Notes: generated by a model from the sequence alone, not told the origin. A DNA stretch of 64,000 bases from Trichosphaerium sp. ATCC 40318 (GCA_038496445.1 JALMLS010000466.1:744001-808000), one strand, 5' to 3'. Positions 12,083 to 23,491 are shown, counted from the first letter of the stretch. A program made the numbers and translations.

Positions 12083-13015
12083 ATGAGCGAACAAACGCAT
12101 AACACCAGCAATAAGCGATTGAAGTTAGATAAAACTGTATCGCCAGTTGCCATGCTTTTTACTGACGTTTGGCACGAGATAGTAAAAATACTGTTATACC
12201 AAGACGTTAACAGCATTGTATATCTCAAATCAACAAGTAAACACTTACGTGACTGTATTTCAGCTATAAAAGTGGGTAAAACAAGCATTTTAAAGGATAT
12301 TGCAGTGCTTGAAGCTATTTGCAGTGATGACCAGGAAGAAATCAAACAAAGAATAATAACGCACGTGTTACGAGATGAGGTTTTATTGTTTTCCGTTTTT
12401 GCTGATGAAGGTCCACAAACTCGTCTCTGGGACATGGCTGTATCTCATGTACTACGCTGGGCAAAGTATTGTGTCGATATTGAATACACAATGGAAGACA
12501 TCCACAACCTTGGTGATATAGATTATTCATTACCTGTACCATTGCTCAAACCAACCACCGACTTTTGTAAACCACAGTCCAAGAAAGGAATATGCAATGT
12601 TTGTAGAAAACTGACAACAATCACATGGGTCTCTCAATGGCGTGTGGCGGAAAGCAAAGCCAAGGTATTTTGTAACGACTGTTGCTTCCTTCGATGTCCA
12701 CTATTCGCTTTGACTGCCTGTAATTACGGCTATGGAGTTTGCTATGGAGGAGGACAATTGATCCGTATAGGTGCAGAAAAAGAGCTAGTATATGGAGAGT
12801 TCTATGTTGACTGTGGTGAGAGGAAGCAATATGAAGATACAGAAAATGCTATAGCAGCATATCCAGATTTAGCTCCCAAGTGGCTTTCAGGCAACTATGA
12901 AATATATTCTTTGTTTCGCGCAATGATTGACGGTGACAGTATCAACCATTCCGTTGTATTCATCCCAAAACGTATGGCTGATTCTCCAACCTACCAAGAT
13001 TCAAGCACAGCATGA
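12083..13015 (+). CDS. Intronless F-box protein with Cys-rich region
   Basis: Single open frame of 310 residues, unusual in this intron-rich neighbourhood. After a basic KRLKLDK stretch (possible nuclear signal), residues ~23-62 match an F-box (LFTDVWHEIVKILL, then LKSTSKHLRDCI). Residues ~170-215 hold CNVC, CNDCC, CPLF and TACNYGYGVC, which look like a zinc-binding treble-clef module. The C-terminal third is of unknown type. The likely role is an SCF adaptor; the target is unknown. It sits between the two copies of the CheD-like sequence. Codon use looks ordinary. Confidence 0.7.
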   Translation: MSEQTHNTSNKRLKLDKTVSPVAMLFTDVWHEIVKILLYQDVNSIVYLKSTSKHLRDCISAIKVGKTSILKDIAVLEAICSDDQEEIKQRIITHVLRDEVLLFSVFADEGPQTRLWDMAVSHVLRWAKYCVDIEYTMEDIHNLGDIDYSLPVPLLKPTTDFCKPQSKKGICNVCRKLTTITWVSQWRVAESKAKVFCNDCCFLRCPLFALTACNYGYGVCYGGGQLIRIGAEKELVYGEFYVDCGERKQYEDTENAIAAYPDLAPKWLSGNYEIYSLFRAMIDGDSINHSVVFIPKRMADSPTYQDSSTA

Positions 13016-13567
13016 CAACTGTTCACTTTATCGACATTGCAGGTGTTTTGGCAGTTAACTCACCCTGATTGTTATCTTGGCTTACTCTCAAGCGTTGCTG
13101 TGTAACGCGCTGCAAATTATTAGTTTTAACTCCTAAAATAGTTTTGATTACACTGACACGTGATATATTTAGATTGAATAAATCGGTTGATTATACATGC
13201 TCGTTTACGTTTCTAGTCTGTAATTCATGTTAAGATTCGCGTTTAATTTATTCACGATGTTTCTCGTGAGATTTCACGTAAAACTTATAGATAGCTTATT
13301 GTCACGTTTCTGCTTTAAGAATGACCGCGATCAACCCTAAAAGCGGTAGTATAGACTATAAACTATACATACCATTAAATAGGTTGATAAAGCTCCAATA
13401 CATAGTATTAGCACTCGCTAATACTAGGTATCGCGAAAGAAGTGCTCGTGCAGCAAAGTGTTTATCGAGAAACCAAGTAAAAATTGTGGTTGTCACGTCA
13501 TTCTTGTTTCACTGACTTGAAAAAAAATCAAAATCAATAACAACCAACACAAACAACAACAAGCTAA
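13016..13567. other. Intergenic region
   Basis: About 550 bp. A 64-codon open frame at 13321-13515 has no splice-site support or recognisable motif, so I do not call it. One CACGTG lies at 13157. The A-rich run just before ATG 13568 is a plausible 5' UTR. Confidence 0.5.
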
Positions 13568-14472
13568 ATGTCAAACAAACAAACATCAACCAACAACAAA
13601 ACAAAGAAAGCTGTCACTCAAAAGAAGAAACCATCAAAGGCACCAGTGTACGTTAATTTATCGTCAAGTGAAATCCAATGATTACTGACACTCTTCATGA
13701 TAGTACAAAGAAACCCGCAGTTAACCCTGCAACTGTTGGAGGAGGTGTCGGAGGCACATTCATGAAGTCATTGTGTATGTTCTAAAGCCTGTGATGTATT
13801 CTAACAGTTTATGATAGCAAAACCTTGTGGTGTTGCTGGTTTGGCAACATGTATCGGAATCATCAGCCCAAATCCAAATGGCACATGTTATTGTGCTCAT
13901 ATCAGCGACTCTTGCTCAATGGGGACATGGTGGACAACATACGATAAGATTCAAAAAGCAGTTCGTACTGCTTGGATTGAAGAAAAAATCAAATCTGGTT
14001 TAGGTATGTAATTGTTTGCTTTGTTACTTTTGTGATCGTGATGTATGACTCACCCTATGGTCTAGGAAATCAACCAATCAGTAAAAGAACATTTTACGTG
14101 ATGACAGGAATGCCAAAAGCAAATGCAACACTTGCAGCTGTACTTGAGGTATTGAAGGGTGCTCGTAAAGTGATCAACAAAACAGGATGTAAAAGGTTTA
14201 ATAGTGGATTCTACTTGAATTCCAAGGGTTCTATTCGTCCACTTGTTGAATCTAATGCGCTTTGGGCATGTGGTTGGGTTAAAGGAACAAAACTATCACA
14301 ACGTTATAAGAACATGCCAAATAACAAGGTCAGTGGAGATGGCATATTTGAAGTACCTGAAATGAAAAAGTTTGATACAGTCGTTTCACAAGTTCGTAAA
14401 GCAAAGAAGGGTTTGGTCAGTAAAGATGACCCAGCACTCAAAAAATTCAGGCCTGTATTGGCGAAGGTATGA
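13568..14472 (+). CDS. CheD-like Cys/His deamidase-fold protein
   Basis: Exons: 13568-~13647 (Lys/Thr-rich leader), ~13699-~13773, ~13819-~14002, ~14066-14472, joining in frame. After a GGGVGG linker the second domain starts with CGVAGLATCIGIISP and has H 16 residues after the Cys of ATC (YCAHISDSC). CheD glutamine deamidases have GLGSCV with the catalytic His 17 residues on, so the layout fits; the conserved CheD Thr upstream is Val here. The C-terminal half (TFYVMTGMPKANATLAAVL, GFYL.SKGSI) is duplicated at 11331-11790. A deamidase or amidohydrolase activity is inference. NTAN1-type amidohydrolases share a similar Cys-His arrangement and are an alternative. Confidence 0.5.
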
Positions 14473-14669
14473 TCACATGCGAACTTTCGTATCGTTGGAT
14501 GATACGCCTTGTATATACTACTATCAATAAACAAACCCTTTATCAATACTTTTTTATTTTATTCAGCTGAGGTAAGTCACGGACAATATAGGGCTTAGAG
14601 TAGCAGTATTTCTATTTTCTAGAATCTAGAATTTATCTGTAAAGTTAATTAGATGGGCATCTCTCAGAG

Positions 14670-15317
14670 CTACATGTAGAAAACACATTTTTTCTGCCAT
14701 TTAGCTGTATCAGTCATAGCTTTTTCACCACTTCTTGAGTTAACAGATATGTGTGTATGTAAACTTCCACCCAGCTCATCATGTACTTGCTCTTGATAAA
14801 GCTAAAAAAAAGCAACAACACGTGTTAATAAAGAGCAAAAAGGGTTGAGATTCCGTTTGATTTTAGTCCAAAACTTGATCGTACTTGTAAGTCTTTTGTT
14901 TCAATCTTCTTGATTTTAGCATATCTCTCAATCTGTGTCATGTAACAGAATAATATAGCCATGTTCATATACATCTGACTTGATGGGAAAGTAGTATCAG
15001 CATTGTGCACAACATCACTTTCAAATCCGTAAGTACTTCCTGAATGAAATATTAAAATCCAAAGACACGAATAGTTTTTTAAGGGTTCCGACCTGTTGGT
15101 ACTATAGAGCCTACTTTACATATTGTAGTGGAATTAGGTGATGCAGTACACTCGGATACGAATTCCAAGCTTCTGGCTTGCTCAGGTAGAAGTGCTAGGC
15201 CAACACCTTCGGCGTCACCCTAATATTTTTATCAAAAAGAACTGAATAAAAGTGTTTAAGCTTTGGCCGGTGATAAAGTTGTACGTAATTCACCACATTG
15301 TTATTCTTGTGGTTCAT
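14670..15317 (-). CDS. Small unknown protein, four exons
   Basis: Minus strand. A first exon from ATG 15317 (MNHKNNNVVNY) joins in phase to GDAEGVGLALLPEQARSLEF, then STYGFESDVVHNADTTF through ...KIETKDLQ, then LYQEQVHDELGGSLHTHIS to TAG 14670. The total is about 150 residues, with acidic and polar helical character and no signal peptide or membrane segment. I do not recognise the family. The intron near 14803-14885 contains CACGTG. The first exon is the least certain part. Confidence 0.5.
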
Positions 15318-15760
15318 CTCCCATCTCGCTTTTGTAGCCCGTTGGGCACATCTTCTTTGTTTAGTGGTCCTTATTGTTTTAAAACAAACCTCGACACCAA
15401 GTCACGTGTGCTGGTTTTGGCTTTAGTTATGTTCTTGTTTTTTTCTTGTTTACATTAGGCCTTTTTGAAACAGGTATTTGTTTGTACCTCGGTGTTGCAT
15501 AGTTTCTTTAGCGCAGTCACATGGTATTTAGTACATTAACCCACCTCAACGTACGGAACTACTATAATCAAGAAGATTTATCTACAACGCAAGAATCTTA
15601 TGAAATGACTTTGACCTTCGCATGACATACTACAATAAAGCTAACTTCAATCCGTAAAGCGTAAAAAAGTATTAGTTATTAGAACACAGTTTTAAACGTG
15701 TCAAACAGATTTGGCACCGTTTTTATTATTTACAAGCAAGAGAAGTTAAAAATTGTGACT
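15318..15760. other. Intergenic region
   Basis: Spacer between two tandem minus-strand genes. It contains one CACGTG at 15403 and AT-rich sequence that should include the Vps34 polyadenylation region. No gene seen. Confidence 0.5.
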
Positions 15761-18700
15761 CTAGTTCATCCAATATTTTCTCCATCTATGTACTGTCTCT
15801 GTGATAACAGGTGCAAGAGCTCTTACACTTTCATTAATAAGTGTTTGCATAGCCTACAAAGAAGGCAGTATTAGCAACAAAAAAAAACTGAGCTTGGCGT
15901 TTTACATGGCACGTGTTACAATTTAATGTCACGTGCCATGTGAGAAAACCAACTTTCTATATACTTAATATACTCTATATGTTCGTACCTGCGTGGCTGC
16001 TTTATCTGACAGTTCCAGTTTGAACTTTTCTTGTACCTTCAATACTGATCTTGATCCTTGTTCGATATCTGGTATATTCGCGTCAATCATAAGAGAGAAC
16101 AGATTCAAAATAAGGCTTGATGACTTTCTAAGAATATTATATGCTTCACAGCAATACTGTATAAATAGTTTATAATGCTCTGAAGTAGAACCACCCATGC
16201 CATCAACCATTTCTGTACAAAGTTTCTAAATGGAAAGTCAATCAACGAATTCGTTATCACAACTTCTTTGTGTCCGATATTAATACTTACCATAGGTGGT
16301 GGGAATGGTTTAGGATCTTTACCAAGAATGAAGCCAAAATCGATGTGGAACAGCGTACCCTAAAAGAACTTTTAGACCATCGTTTTTTCAAAGTAAAACA
16401 TGAGCGAAGTTTGTACCTCTGTTGTGAGTAGTAGGTTATCTAAATGACGATCTCCTACTCCAAGTATGTACGTAATAACACAATAACCAGCGCAAGACTT
16501 AACGAAATTATGCATTGCTTCCGTTGCAATACCATAAGGACCTTCTTTATCCGGACAGTGTTTTCTATTTAAGAACAAAGTAAGAATATATAATTTTACC
16601 ATTTCTTTCTCGCCAATGTACCTCAAAAATGCTTTAATATCTCCACCATAGTCTAATAATACATCGGCTATATTGGTGGCACCATGAACCATCTCCATCA
16701 TACCAGCACTTGGAGAAGTTGCCAAGACCTGAAAAAACACATCAGAAAAATAAAGCAGTAATCGATTTAGTTCTTTGAGCTCTTCTGGGTACCTTGTATG
16801 GTCTAAGCTTAAGATCTAAGTTTTCTTTTTGTAATAATTTATCCATCAAGTCAATAAGCTGAACTATAAGCTGATCTTGCCTCATGTCATCACCAAGCTT
16901 TGAAATAACACTGTAACTCTCTCCATCTGAAGTTAAAAAATTGTATTTTACTGGTGATAATGCACTCTTAAATATATGTATACCATCCGCTAATAAAAAT
17001 TAACTCAAAGCGTTGATAAAAAGCATTATCAAAAACAAGACGCCAAGAATGGCAAAGACGTAACTAAGGAAAGAAAAAAAAAAATCGACATAGCACAATA
17101 AATGAAAACTTAGGACGTACAGCTCACACCAACAACAGTAACACGAGGATCAAGTGGTAACGGAAGCTCTTTGAATTTATGCAAGTAATGAAAATCACCT
17201 TCGTTTTCAATCATACCTTTAATCTTAGCAGCCTAACAATAGTTAAACGAACCCATACTGTAAATCAATTAATCAAATTGTGAACGTACTTTTTTAGGTC
17301 GTGACCAACTGGCTTTTTTAATTAGTCTACCAATCTCTGCAAAGTCTGCAACTAGTTTACTCTGTCTTTTATACATATCAATTACTTCTGGACCACCACT
17401 AACACGCTCTGCAGATGTCAAAAAATCATTTCTTTTTTGTGCAAAAAACTCGCTAAAACGAGGGTCTTTTGTCTCTACTGTCAAGTACCTAAAAATATAT
17501 TCTAATTAATGTAAAATTTATTGCCTAGTAGTACTTACCAATACAAGTAATGACCAATATGAGTATTCTCCACAGCACGTCTAATAAGAAACCCAGACAA
17601 CGCGGAGTTTTTCTTGCCCTTTTTTTTCAAAAAGTTAAAAAACAAGGAATGTTGTACAACTTGCTTATGTCATACCACATCATATCGAAGTGCTTGTACG
17701 AGCTGAAGCAAGTAATATAATAAATCATCATCTGCAGCTTCCTCTAGACGTGCAACAGCATAATTACGTATTGGAACATTATCAGCAAATCTAGCTGAAA
17801 GCAATTCAAGAGCATCGTCTACATCTATTGGTTCCCACTACAAGTAGTTATTAATTAATTAGTCAAATATTGTTTTTATCTTTCCCAAGGATTACTTACC
17901 TCTTGTACAAGTTCCATACCAGCCTTTGCTTTTTTTGGGTTCTCCCAGTCAACACTTTTTATAAACTTTGTCAAAGCCTTCTTGTTTGAACGCAAATAAA
18001 ATCTGAATTTCCATAAAATCCTTATCTCTTGCCTATCCATGAAACCATTAATTTAGAAATAAAACAACAATCAAATAAAATTGTCTTGGTGGCGTATTTG
18101 CATACCTGTGGGATGAAATACGTGGATCAAAGTCTTTTGTTGGTGGATAATTCAGAATAGATTCCAACTGTTTTCTTTCATCAAAATTTGGACGTAGAGC
18201 TTTATCTAGATCACTAAACTCATCCCTTGTTCTTAGTCTATCATGCTTCATTTGAGCAGGATTATCATTACGTGTCTCAGGATCATAAACTGTAACCAAC
18301 TTATTTCTTTTCGAATACCTTCCATTCGAAGAAGAACTGCTTGACTTTGTACTACTTTGTGCACAATGAAAAACAACGGGAACAGAAAAATCTGGTAGTT
18401 CAACAACCAGAGTAGGTGGCGATATATCATAACCATGATCTTGTCTTTCAACAGAAAGCTTATTGATTTTTTCTATTTCTCTTATCGTCTTTGTATCAAG
18501 CCAATCAAGATGAGGAATCTTCTTTTGTGAGTAACTACGCATTAACTAAACAAACAAAAGAGTAAGATAAATTATACAATCGCTTGTCAAAAACATGGAA
18601 ACTGCCATCACGTGATTTTTGTTAAAAGTACAATAAATCTTTTGGAAAACTACCTGTTCTAGGCGTGTGACATCTGTCACGTGTTGTAGGTCTCCTGGTG

Positions 18701-19413
18701 TTGATGATGGGACGTTACCATCTCCAGTCACTCCTAGCCAGCATTGTAACTTTTGCGCTCCTTCTACTAAGGCATTGTTGCGATTAAACAACATCAGAGA
18801 TGTCCCAGAGACTGGAAAAGATCCTAAAAATTTGAGTGTGTCAGTTCAATGTGACGTCATTGTAAAACGTTTCATCACCTGTTTCATCAGCTCCCCATAT
18901 TGTAAATACTAGCTGTGTACTCTTGGGAAGGTCCTTGTACTTGATTGGTAGCTCTATAATCCGTTGCCAAGTGTAAATCCGCCCATCGTGAGATAAACGC
19001 CCAAAACCAGTTTGCGATTGCGTAACCTGCACTGTTAGATCAATTAAATGTTTATCGGTCGATTACCAATGCTTGTCCTTCTACAAATACGTCTACTGTG
19101 ACGTTGAAGTCACTAAACGCGCTTAGGTTACATAAAAGTTGATTAATACCTCGATTGTGAGAAACGCTGTGCAATATCGGTGTCGGTGTCAATTCTAGCC
19201 TCCAAACAATTTCTATAGCGTCGTAAGCAACAAAGAGGCTTTTTAAAAGTAAATTATGCTAATTAATGTTCGCCGTACACTTGTAGTCTCACAGGTAAAT
19301 CAATAGATGAGCTGGTATAAAAGACTACTTCATCCATCATCATTGGTACATTTAGCTTGACTATTCAAGAACGAACCAAAAGTGTTACCAGAACTCGTGC
19401 CATAAGTTGTCAT
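15761..19413 (-). CDS. VPS34: Class III phosphatidylinositol 3-kinase (Vps34)
   Basis: It phosphorylates phosphatidylinositol to PI3P on endosomes and phagophores. Roughly 15 exons read from ATG 19413. An N-terminal C2 domain (19400-18560) includes [15 protein letters not shown] and [29 protein letters not shown] marks the junction to the helical domain (about 18540-17100). The kinase domain (16990-15761) includes [21 protein letters not shown], the catalytic loop [44 protein letters not shown] and the C-terminal amphipathic helix ending RWRKYWMN. All catalytic residues are present, so it should be active. Several introns are under 40 nt (two of 28 nt at the 5' end). One intron (about 15856-15987) holds a perfect E-box hairpin. 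The partner Vps15 is not in the window. Confidence 0.95.
15905..15940. promoter_or_regulatory. Perfect inverted repeat of two E-boxes in a Vps34 intron
   Basis: Arms CATGGCACGTG (15905-15915) and CACGTGCCATG (15930-15940) are perfect reverse complements around a 14-nt loop. Each arm contains the palindrome CACGTG. It lies inside an intron of the Vps34 gene. Confidence 0.8.
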
Positions 19414-19885
19414 TTTTACTTTAAGATTCTCAAGCAGTACGGCGAGGGCCACAGTAACCACCTATACTAAATTTACGCTCTGGCAGAGACATCAAGAACA
19501 ACGAAGACCAATTATACAGCGCTTTTGTGCTTCCACAATTTTTTGGCCATACATGCTTAAAACACTTCATTTCTTCCCACGGCGCGCGACAGTAGCTCGG
19601 AAATCAGTTCATTCTATTACAACAACAAGGCAACATCAGCAAGTGCGCAAATTCCGCGGTAATGCTTTGTTGTGCAAAAAAAAATATCCACTTAATTCTC
19701 CGCCTAATCACGTCATCGTATTGTTGGCGTCTTCTGTTACCATGGAAAGTATATTGTTGATGTACTGCCATATAAAATTTAATTTTAAATTGAAGTTGAT
19801 GACGTGCTTTGGCGGGCAATTGAGTGTTATTTTTGGGAAACTAAAATTTACCCTACTTTGACACTAATTTCATTTCTACAAAGCA
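19414..19885. promoter_or_regulatory. Head-to-head promoter region of Vps34 and the peroxidase-like gene
   Basis: About 470 bp between divergent starts. It carries two overlapping open frames on opposite strands (19553-19861 and 19604-19819) with no domain or splice support. No recognised regulatory element. Confidence 0.4.
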
Positions 19886-20714
19886 ATGGCAACATCTCCA
19901 CTTGTAGACATCATAGGAGACAATAAGTTTCTTGTTGTAAACATCTTCCGTGGGTCTTGGTGACCTCCATGTACGCTTTTTTTATAATATACTACCGCGA
20001 GCGAGATAGTTCAATTGCAAGTACAATAGACGCCTTACAAGAGTTGTAGGTAATCAATATCACCAAAAGTTCCGGAAAATCGCTAAAAAGATTCGGGAAG
20101 TTGGTGGTGATATTGTATCCATTACTGCCCAGGATGCAGAGACATCTAAGGGTGTACGTATAAATTATAGCGGTATCCTTTATACGTACTTACTTTAAGT
20201 GTCTTTTTAGCTTAATGAGAAATGGAACGCTGACGTATCAGAAGATTTTCCTAGCATTGATATAAAAAATGACTTCGAAAAGAAATATGTCAACCCACTT
20301 GGTGCATTTTTGACTCCTACCTCTGAAACTCTCAGAGAAGCATCTGTTTACCATGAAGGTTATAAAAACAAACAAATGGCTCAAGTACGAAGAAACTCAG
20401 AAGTCGTTTTTTCCGACTTGCACACTTTTTTTTGACATGTTTTTTTGACATATTTTTCATAGCCTGTTGTAACTGTGTTATCCAAAGAAGGTGAAACGCT
20501 TTATTCCTGGAAAGCTGAAAAAGGAAGTACGTGTTGCAGAAGACAGTAGTTGTATTTTCGGAGACGTGATTTAATTTGTTTGTTAACAGCACCGTGGGGA
20601 CGTCCTCAACCTGAGCTTCTTCTACCTGCTATTTTGGCCAGATTAAAGGGACAAGATACAAAGGAACTTGATGCTAAGATAACGTACACGGATAGGACTA
20701 ACTACAAAGCTTAA
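19886..20714 (+). CDS. Peroxiredoxin-like (AhpC/TSA) protein, predicted selenoprotein
   Basis: Exons: 19886-19970, 20050-20153, 20211-20384, 20463-20526, 20590-20714; all phases agree and give 183 residues ending at TAA. The thioredoxin-like fold shows in NKFLVVNIFRGSW, the CxxC position, then KFRKIAKKIREVGGDIVSI, NEKWNADVSEDFPSI and PWGRPQPELLLPAI. The codon after FRGSW is TGA (19961-19963), followed by PPC, the Cys being split by the first intron. Relatives have RGxWCPxC here, so TGA replaces the peroxidatic Cys exactly and gives UxxC. Read as selenocysteine, it would be a thiol peroxidase. No SECIS was proven; a nonsense mutation is the alternative, but the intact frame over four further exons argues against decay. 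Confidence 0.8.
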
Positions 20715-21772
20715 ATTGTTACAACTGATTGGTGTAAAATTCCTTTTATTGTAAGAAGTTATGATTGTACACGAAACAAGCAAATCATTTTTGCCCTCAT
20801 GCACTTGAAAAAGAATTCTTATGATTAAAGCAACTTACCAGTTGATTTACTGCAATAAACTTAATTCAATAACGTTAGTTTCTTATTTGATGTGTACTAA
20901 ACAACTCTATTTACTTTTTAGCTCCGTTTTTTTCTCAGTTTATTGCAGGCTTGCAAAAGAGGATCTAGCTCACAACAGCTAAAATAGATACCACAAACTA
21001 ATAAAAGTACATTTACCATAATTCTATGTCGGCAAACAGTCATTTCAGAGGCAGATGACCTGTAATCCATAGGATTTTATCTGAGATTTTGGACATCTGC
21101 CACGAAACTTACGGCATTGCAATAATCAACTGTAAGTACATAAGAGACCTATCAGTGCTCTAATAATGACATTATCAGCTATCCTATCGAAACGTTGAAC
21201 AGTGATTTTAGTAGAATAGTAGAGATATTGGCAATACTATGCTTAAAATTGCAAAAAAAAAAAAGTCTATCAGTAGTGATACATATTCCTATTAGTGGAA
21301 CCAAACGTAATTTTTTCTGCTTTTTAAATAACACCTTCGGCCACGTGATACAGTATTTTTTTTCAAGCGAACATATTTCACTAAGTTACACGAGGCTCAA
21401 GAAACACCTGTATGTAAGCCAGTTTGTGTTATTGAAAAAGACAGCGAGTATTCTACTCGCGTTCATCGTGTAGTTTCGTGATAGCGGATTCATTGGACAC
21501 TCAATTACAAAAACTGAATAAATCTCTATCCTGAAGTAATAGACTGCTTTGTAACATTTTACCGCTCCGCGTAGTCTCCTGTTTTGAGTATTAACTGAAC
21601 CCTTGTTTTGGCGTTCATTATTAACCTGGTGTATGTTGGAAGCTAAACAATGGTTTCATTCAAGTTGTTGAAGTTATGTGAAATCGGGGATTCATCGGAC
21701 AAACTACTGTGAGAATAAATTTGATAAAAACTCACGCCTTTTGTTCATCTAAAAATAAGGATTAATCCCACA
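20715..21772. other. Long intergenic region
   Basis: About 1.06 kb. No gene recognised. It would contain the 3' UTR (and any SECIS element) of the selenoprotein candidate, plus a nested inverted repeat at 21050-21101. CACGTG occurs at 21342. The 92-codon frame at 21195-21473 has no supporting motif. Confidence 0.5.
21050..21101. repeat. Nested inverted repeat (hairpin)
   Basis: Arms GGCAGATG (21050-21057) and CATCTGCC (21094-21101) are perfect complements. Inside lies a second small hairpin AATCC-ATA-GGATT (21064-21076). It sits about 340 nt after the stop of the candidate selenoprotein. Parts of a SECIS core (ATGA on the 5' side, GGAC on the 3' side) are present by chance or by function; helix II does not pair convincingly. 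Confidence 0.5.
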
Positions 21773-22165
21773 ATGAACAACTTTTCTTCAAAGTCTATGC
21801 TATCATTGACCACTATTTTCGTGGTATTAATGTTTTCATGCTCAGTATCAGGACATAACGAAGAGGAAGAAGCATGTATTGGTAAATGGTGCTCAAGACT
21901 CTACAAACGTATAGATGGTAAAGCTGGAACTTATTGTGCTGATATATGGGGATCATGCCCAGATACGCTCTATGATGACGTACGTACTTGTTCATGTCCT
22001 ACGCGTTCCACTCAATTTAAAGCTTAGTTTCAAAACATATCAGGCAAGAAAAACTGTGGTAAACGATGCAATAAGCGAACACCTAGCGTTGGAAGATGTA
22101 ACCATAATGATGGCGATATGTGGTACCGTGGCATTCCTAGAGTTACCCGCTATGAATGCAAATAA
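21773..22165 (+). CDS. Small secreted cysteine-rich protein
   Basis: Exons 21773-21983 and 22044-22165 join in phase. The first ~27 residues are a signal peptide (charged start, then LTTIFVVLMFSCSVSG). The mature part of roughly 78 residues has eight cysteines (CIGKWC, TYC, GSC, NC, RC, RC, YEC), enough for four disulfides, and is basic toward the C-terminus. The second exon was chosen because it adds four Cys in frame; reading through the intron would stop after CSCPT. No known family recognised. The expected location is extracellular or in the lumen of the secretory pathway. Confidence 0.65.
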
Positions 22166-22369
22166 GCGATATGCATTGGTATAGATGTAGTCCATGGTAT
22201 TGGCGCGCAGACCACTTGTTGTAAACTACAATAAAGTTTGATGTTATAAATTTATCGTTTTACTTCCAGAACTTGACAAAGTAACTAAATATTTATGTTA
22301 TTCCTTTAATCTTGTTGGTTTTCCCCTTCCACCAGGAAGGTCATTGTAACTATCACAACAGTTTGGTTT

Positions 22370-22562
22370 ATGTCCTTCGGTATCATGAGTGAGTACATTG
22401 CAAACTAATTTTTCCTATTTAAAAGGTAGTCACGTGCTTGTTGCACCTCATGAGTTAAATGTATTGACCAGAAGACTAATTGGGCACCTTGTACGTAAGA
22501 GAATAAATAGTATCACACAAAGATTTGGTACTGCACGAGCAATTGCTTTAGAGCGACTGTAA
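22370..22562 (+). CDS. Possible 51-residue basic protein
   Basis: Two short exons (22370-22388, 22426-22562) join in phase: MSFGIM then SSHVLVAPHELNVL and RKRINSITQRFGTARAIALERL. It is basic and helical, loosely like a histone-fold or other DNA-associated peptide, but I do not recognise it. The coding potential is weak; it could be a remnant. Confidence 0.3.
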
Positions 22563-22975
22563 TGGTAGCCTTGAAGTAGAGGACCAAAGCTGATATTCTA
22601 ACCACGTCCTAAAGATAGGCATGTGAATATCTCAATCCAGCGCATTTGCCTCATCCATTGCTTGTATGCAGTAGTTTGTTGGTTCAGATTCGCAGACATA
22701 TTCTCCGTTGTTAACTTGTCTTACAATGCATCAACACCTACCGTTTTTTGTAAGCTGAAGACGAGCTTATAGCTCATACTCTAAAGAAGCGCTATTTCTT
22801 GTGAGGCGAAAGAATCTTACTTTATCTTCGAAGTAGGTCCTGCCACGCAAGTGGTCTTATTTTCACTTCAGTGTGCGGTGGCAGTTTTGTCACGTGTTTG
22901 GTACCTTCTTACCTTCATTTTAGCCAAGAGTGGCTTTCGGGGAGTAGTGCAAACCCACTAATTTTTCACAAGACA

Positions 22976-23143
22976 ATGTCAACACATCTCACAAATAATC
23001 GAACCTTGATTCATAGCAGCAATAATAAATCGCTTACAGATTTGCCACCAGAGACAATAACTGAAATTCTACAGTACTTATGCAGAAATCACCGTATTGG
23101 CGTCTCCGCTGTTCAAAACCAAGATTACAAAAGAAGCAGTTGA
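22976..23143 (+). pseudogene. F-box gene fragment
   Basis: From ATG 22976 the frame encodes a polar leader and then an F-box half (SLTDLPPETITEILQYL), after which it continues only to RSS and stops. No downstream exon with a second domain was found before the ependymin-related gene. A short coding-like frame follows at about 23358-23495 (MQIEAVTELEAKQNKLSLG) and is broken by an in-frame TGA. Truncated or decayed relative of the other F-box genes here. Confidence 0.4.
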
Positions 23144-23491
23144 GGCATTAGGTATAGCTTGGCTTGACTAACAGTAACACGTCTTTGACTGTGCCTCCTA
23201 GTAAATTCGCACCATTGGCAGGTAATAGACTGTAAGCTTTTTCTTAATTTTCGTGTTACATTTGTCACGTGATTTACTAAGTTCAAGCTATATAACAACG
23301 TTTCGTACATAAAGCCACTAGACATTATTATTACATAGCGCCACATTACAATATAACATGCAAATTGAGGCTGTTACTGAGCTCGAGGCTAAACAAAACA
23401 AGCTTAGTTTAGGGATGTGATCTGATTTTGGAAACGGGGACATGAACAAATACATTCAAAAGGAAAGAGACGACAGTCTTTCTGCGTTTAT

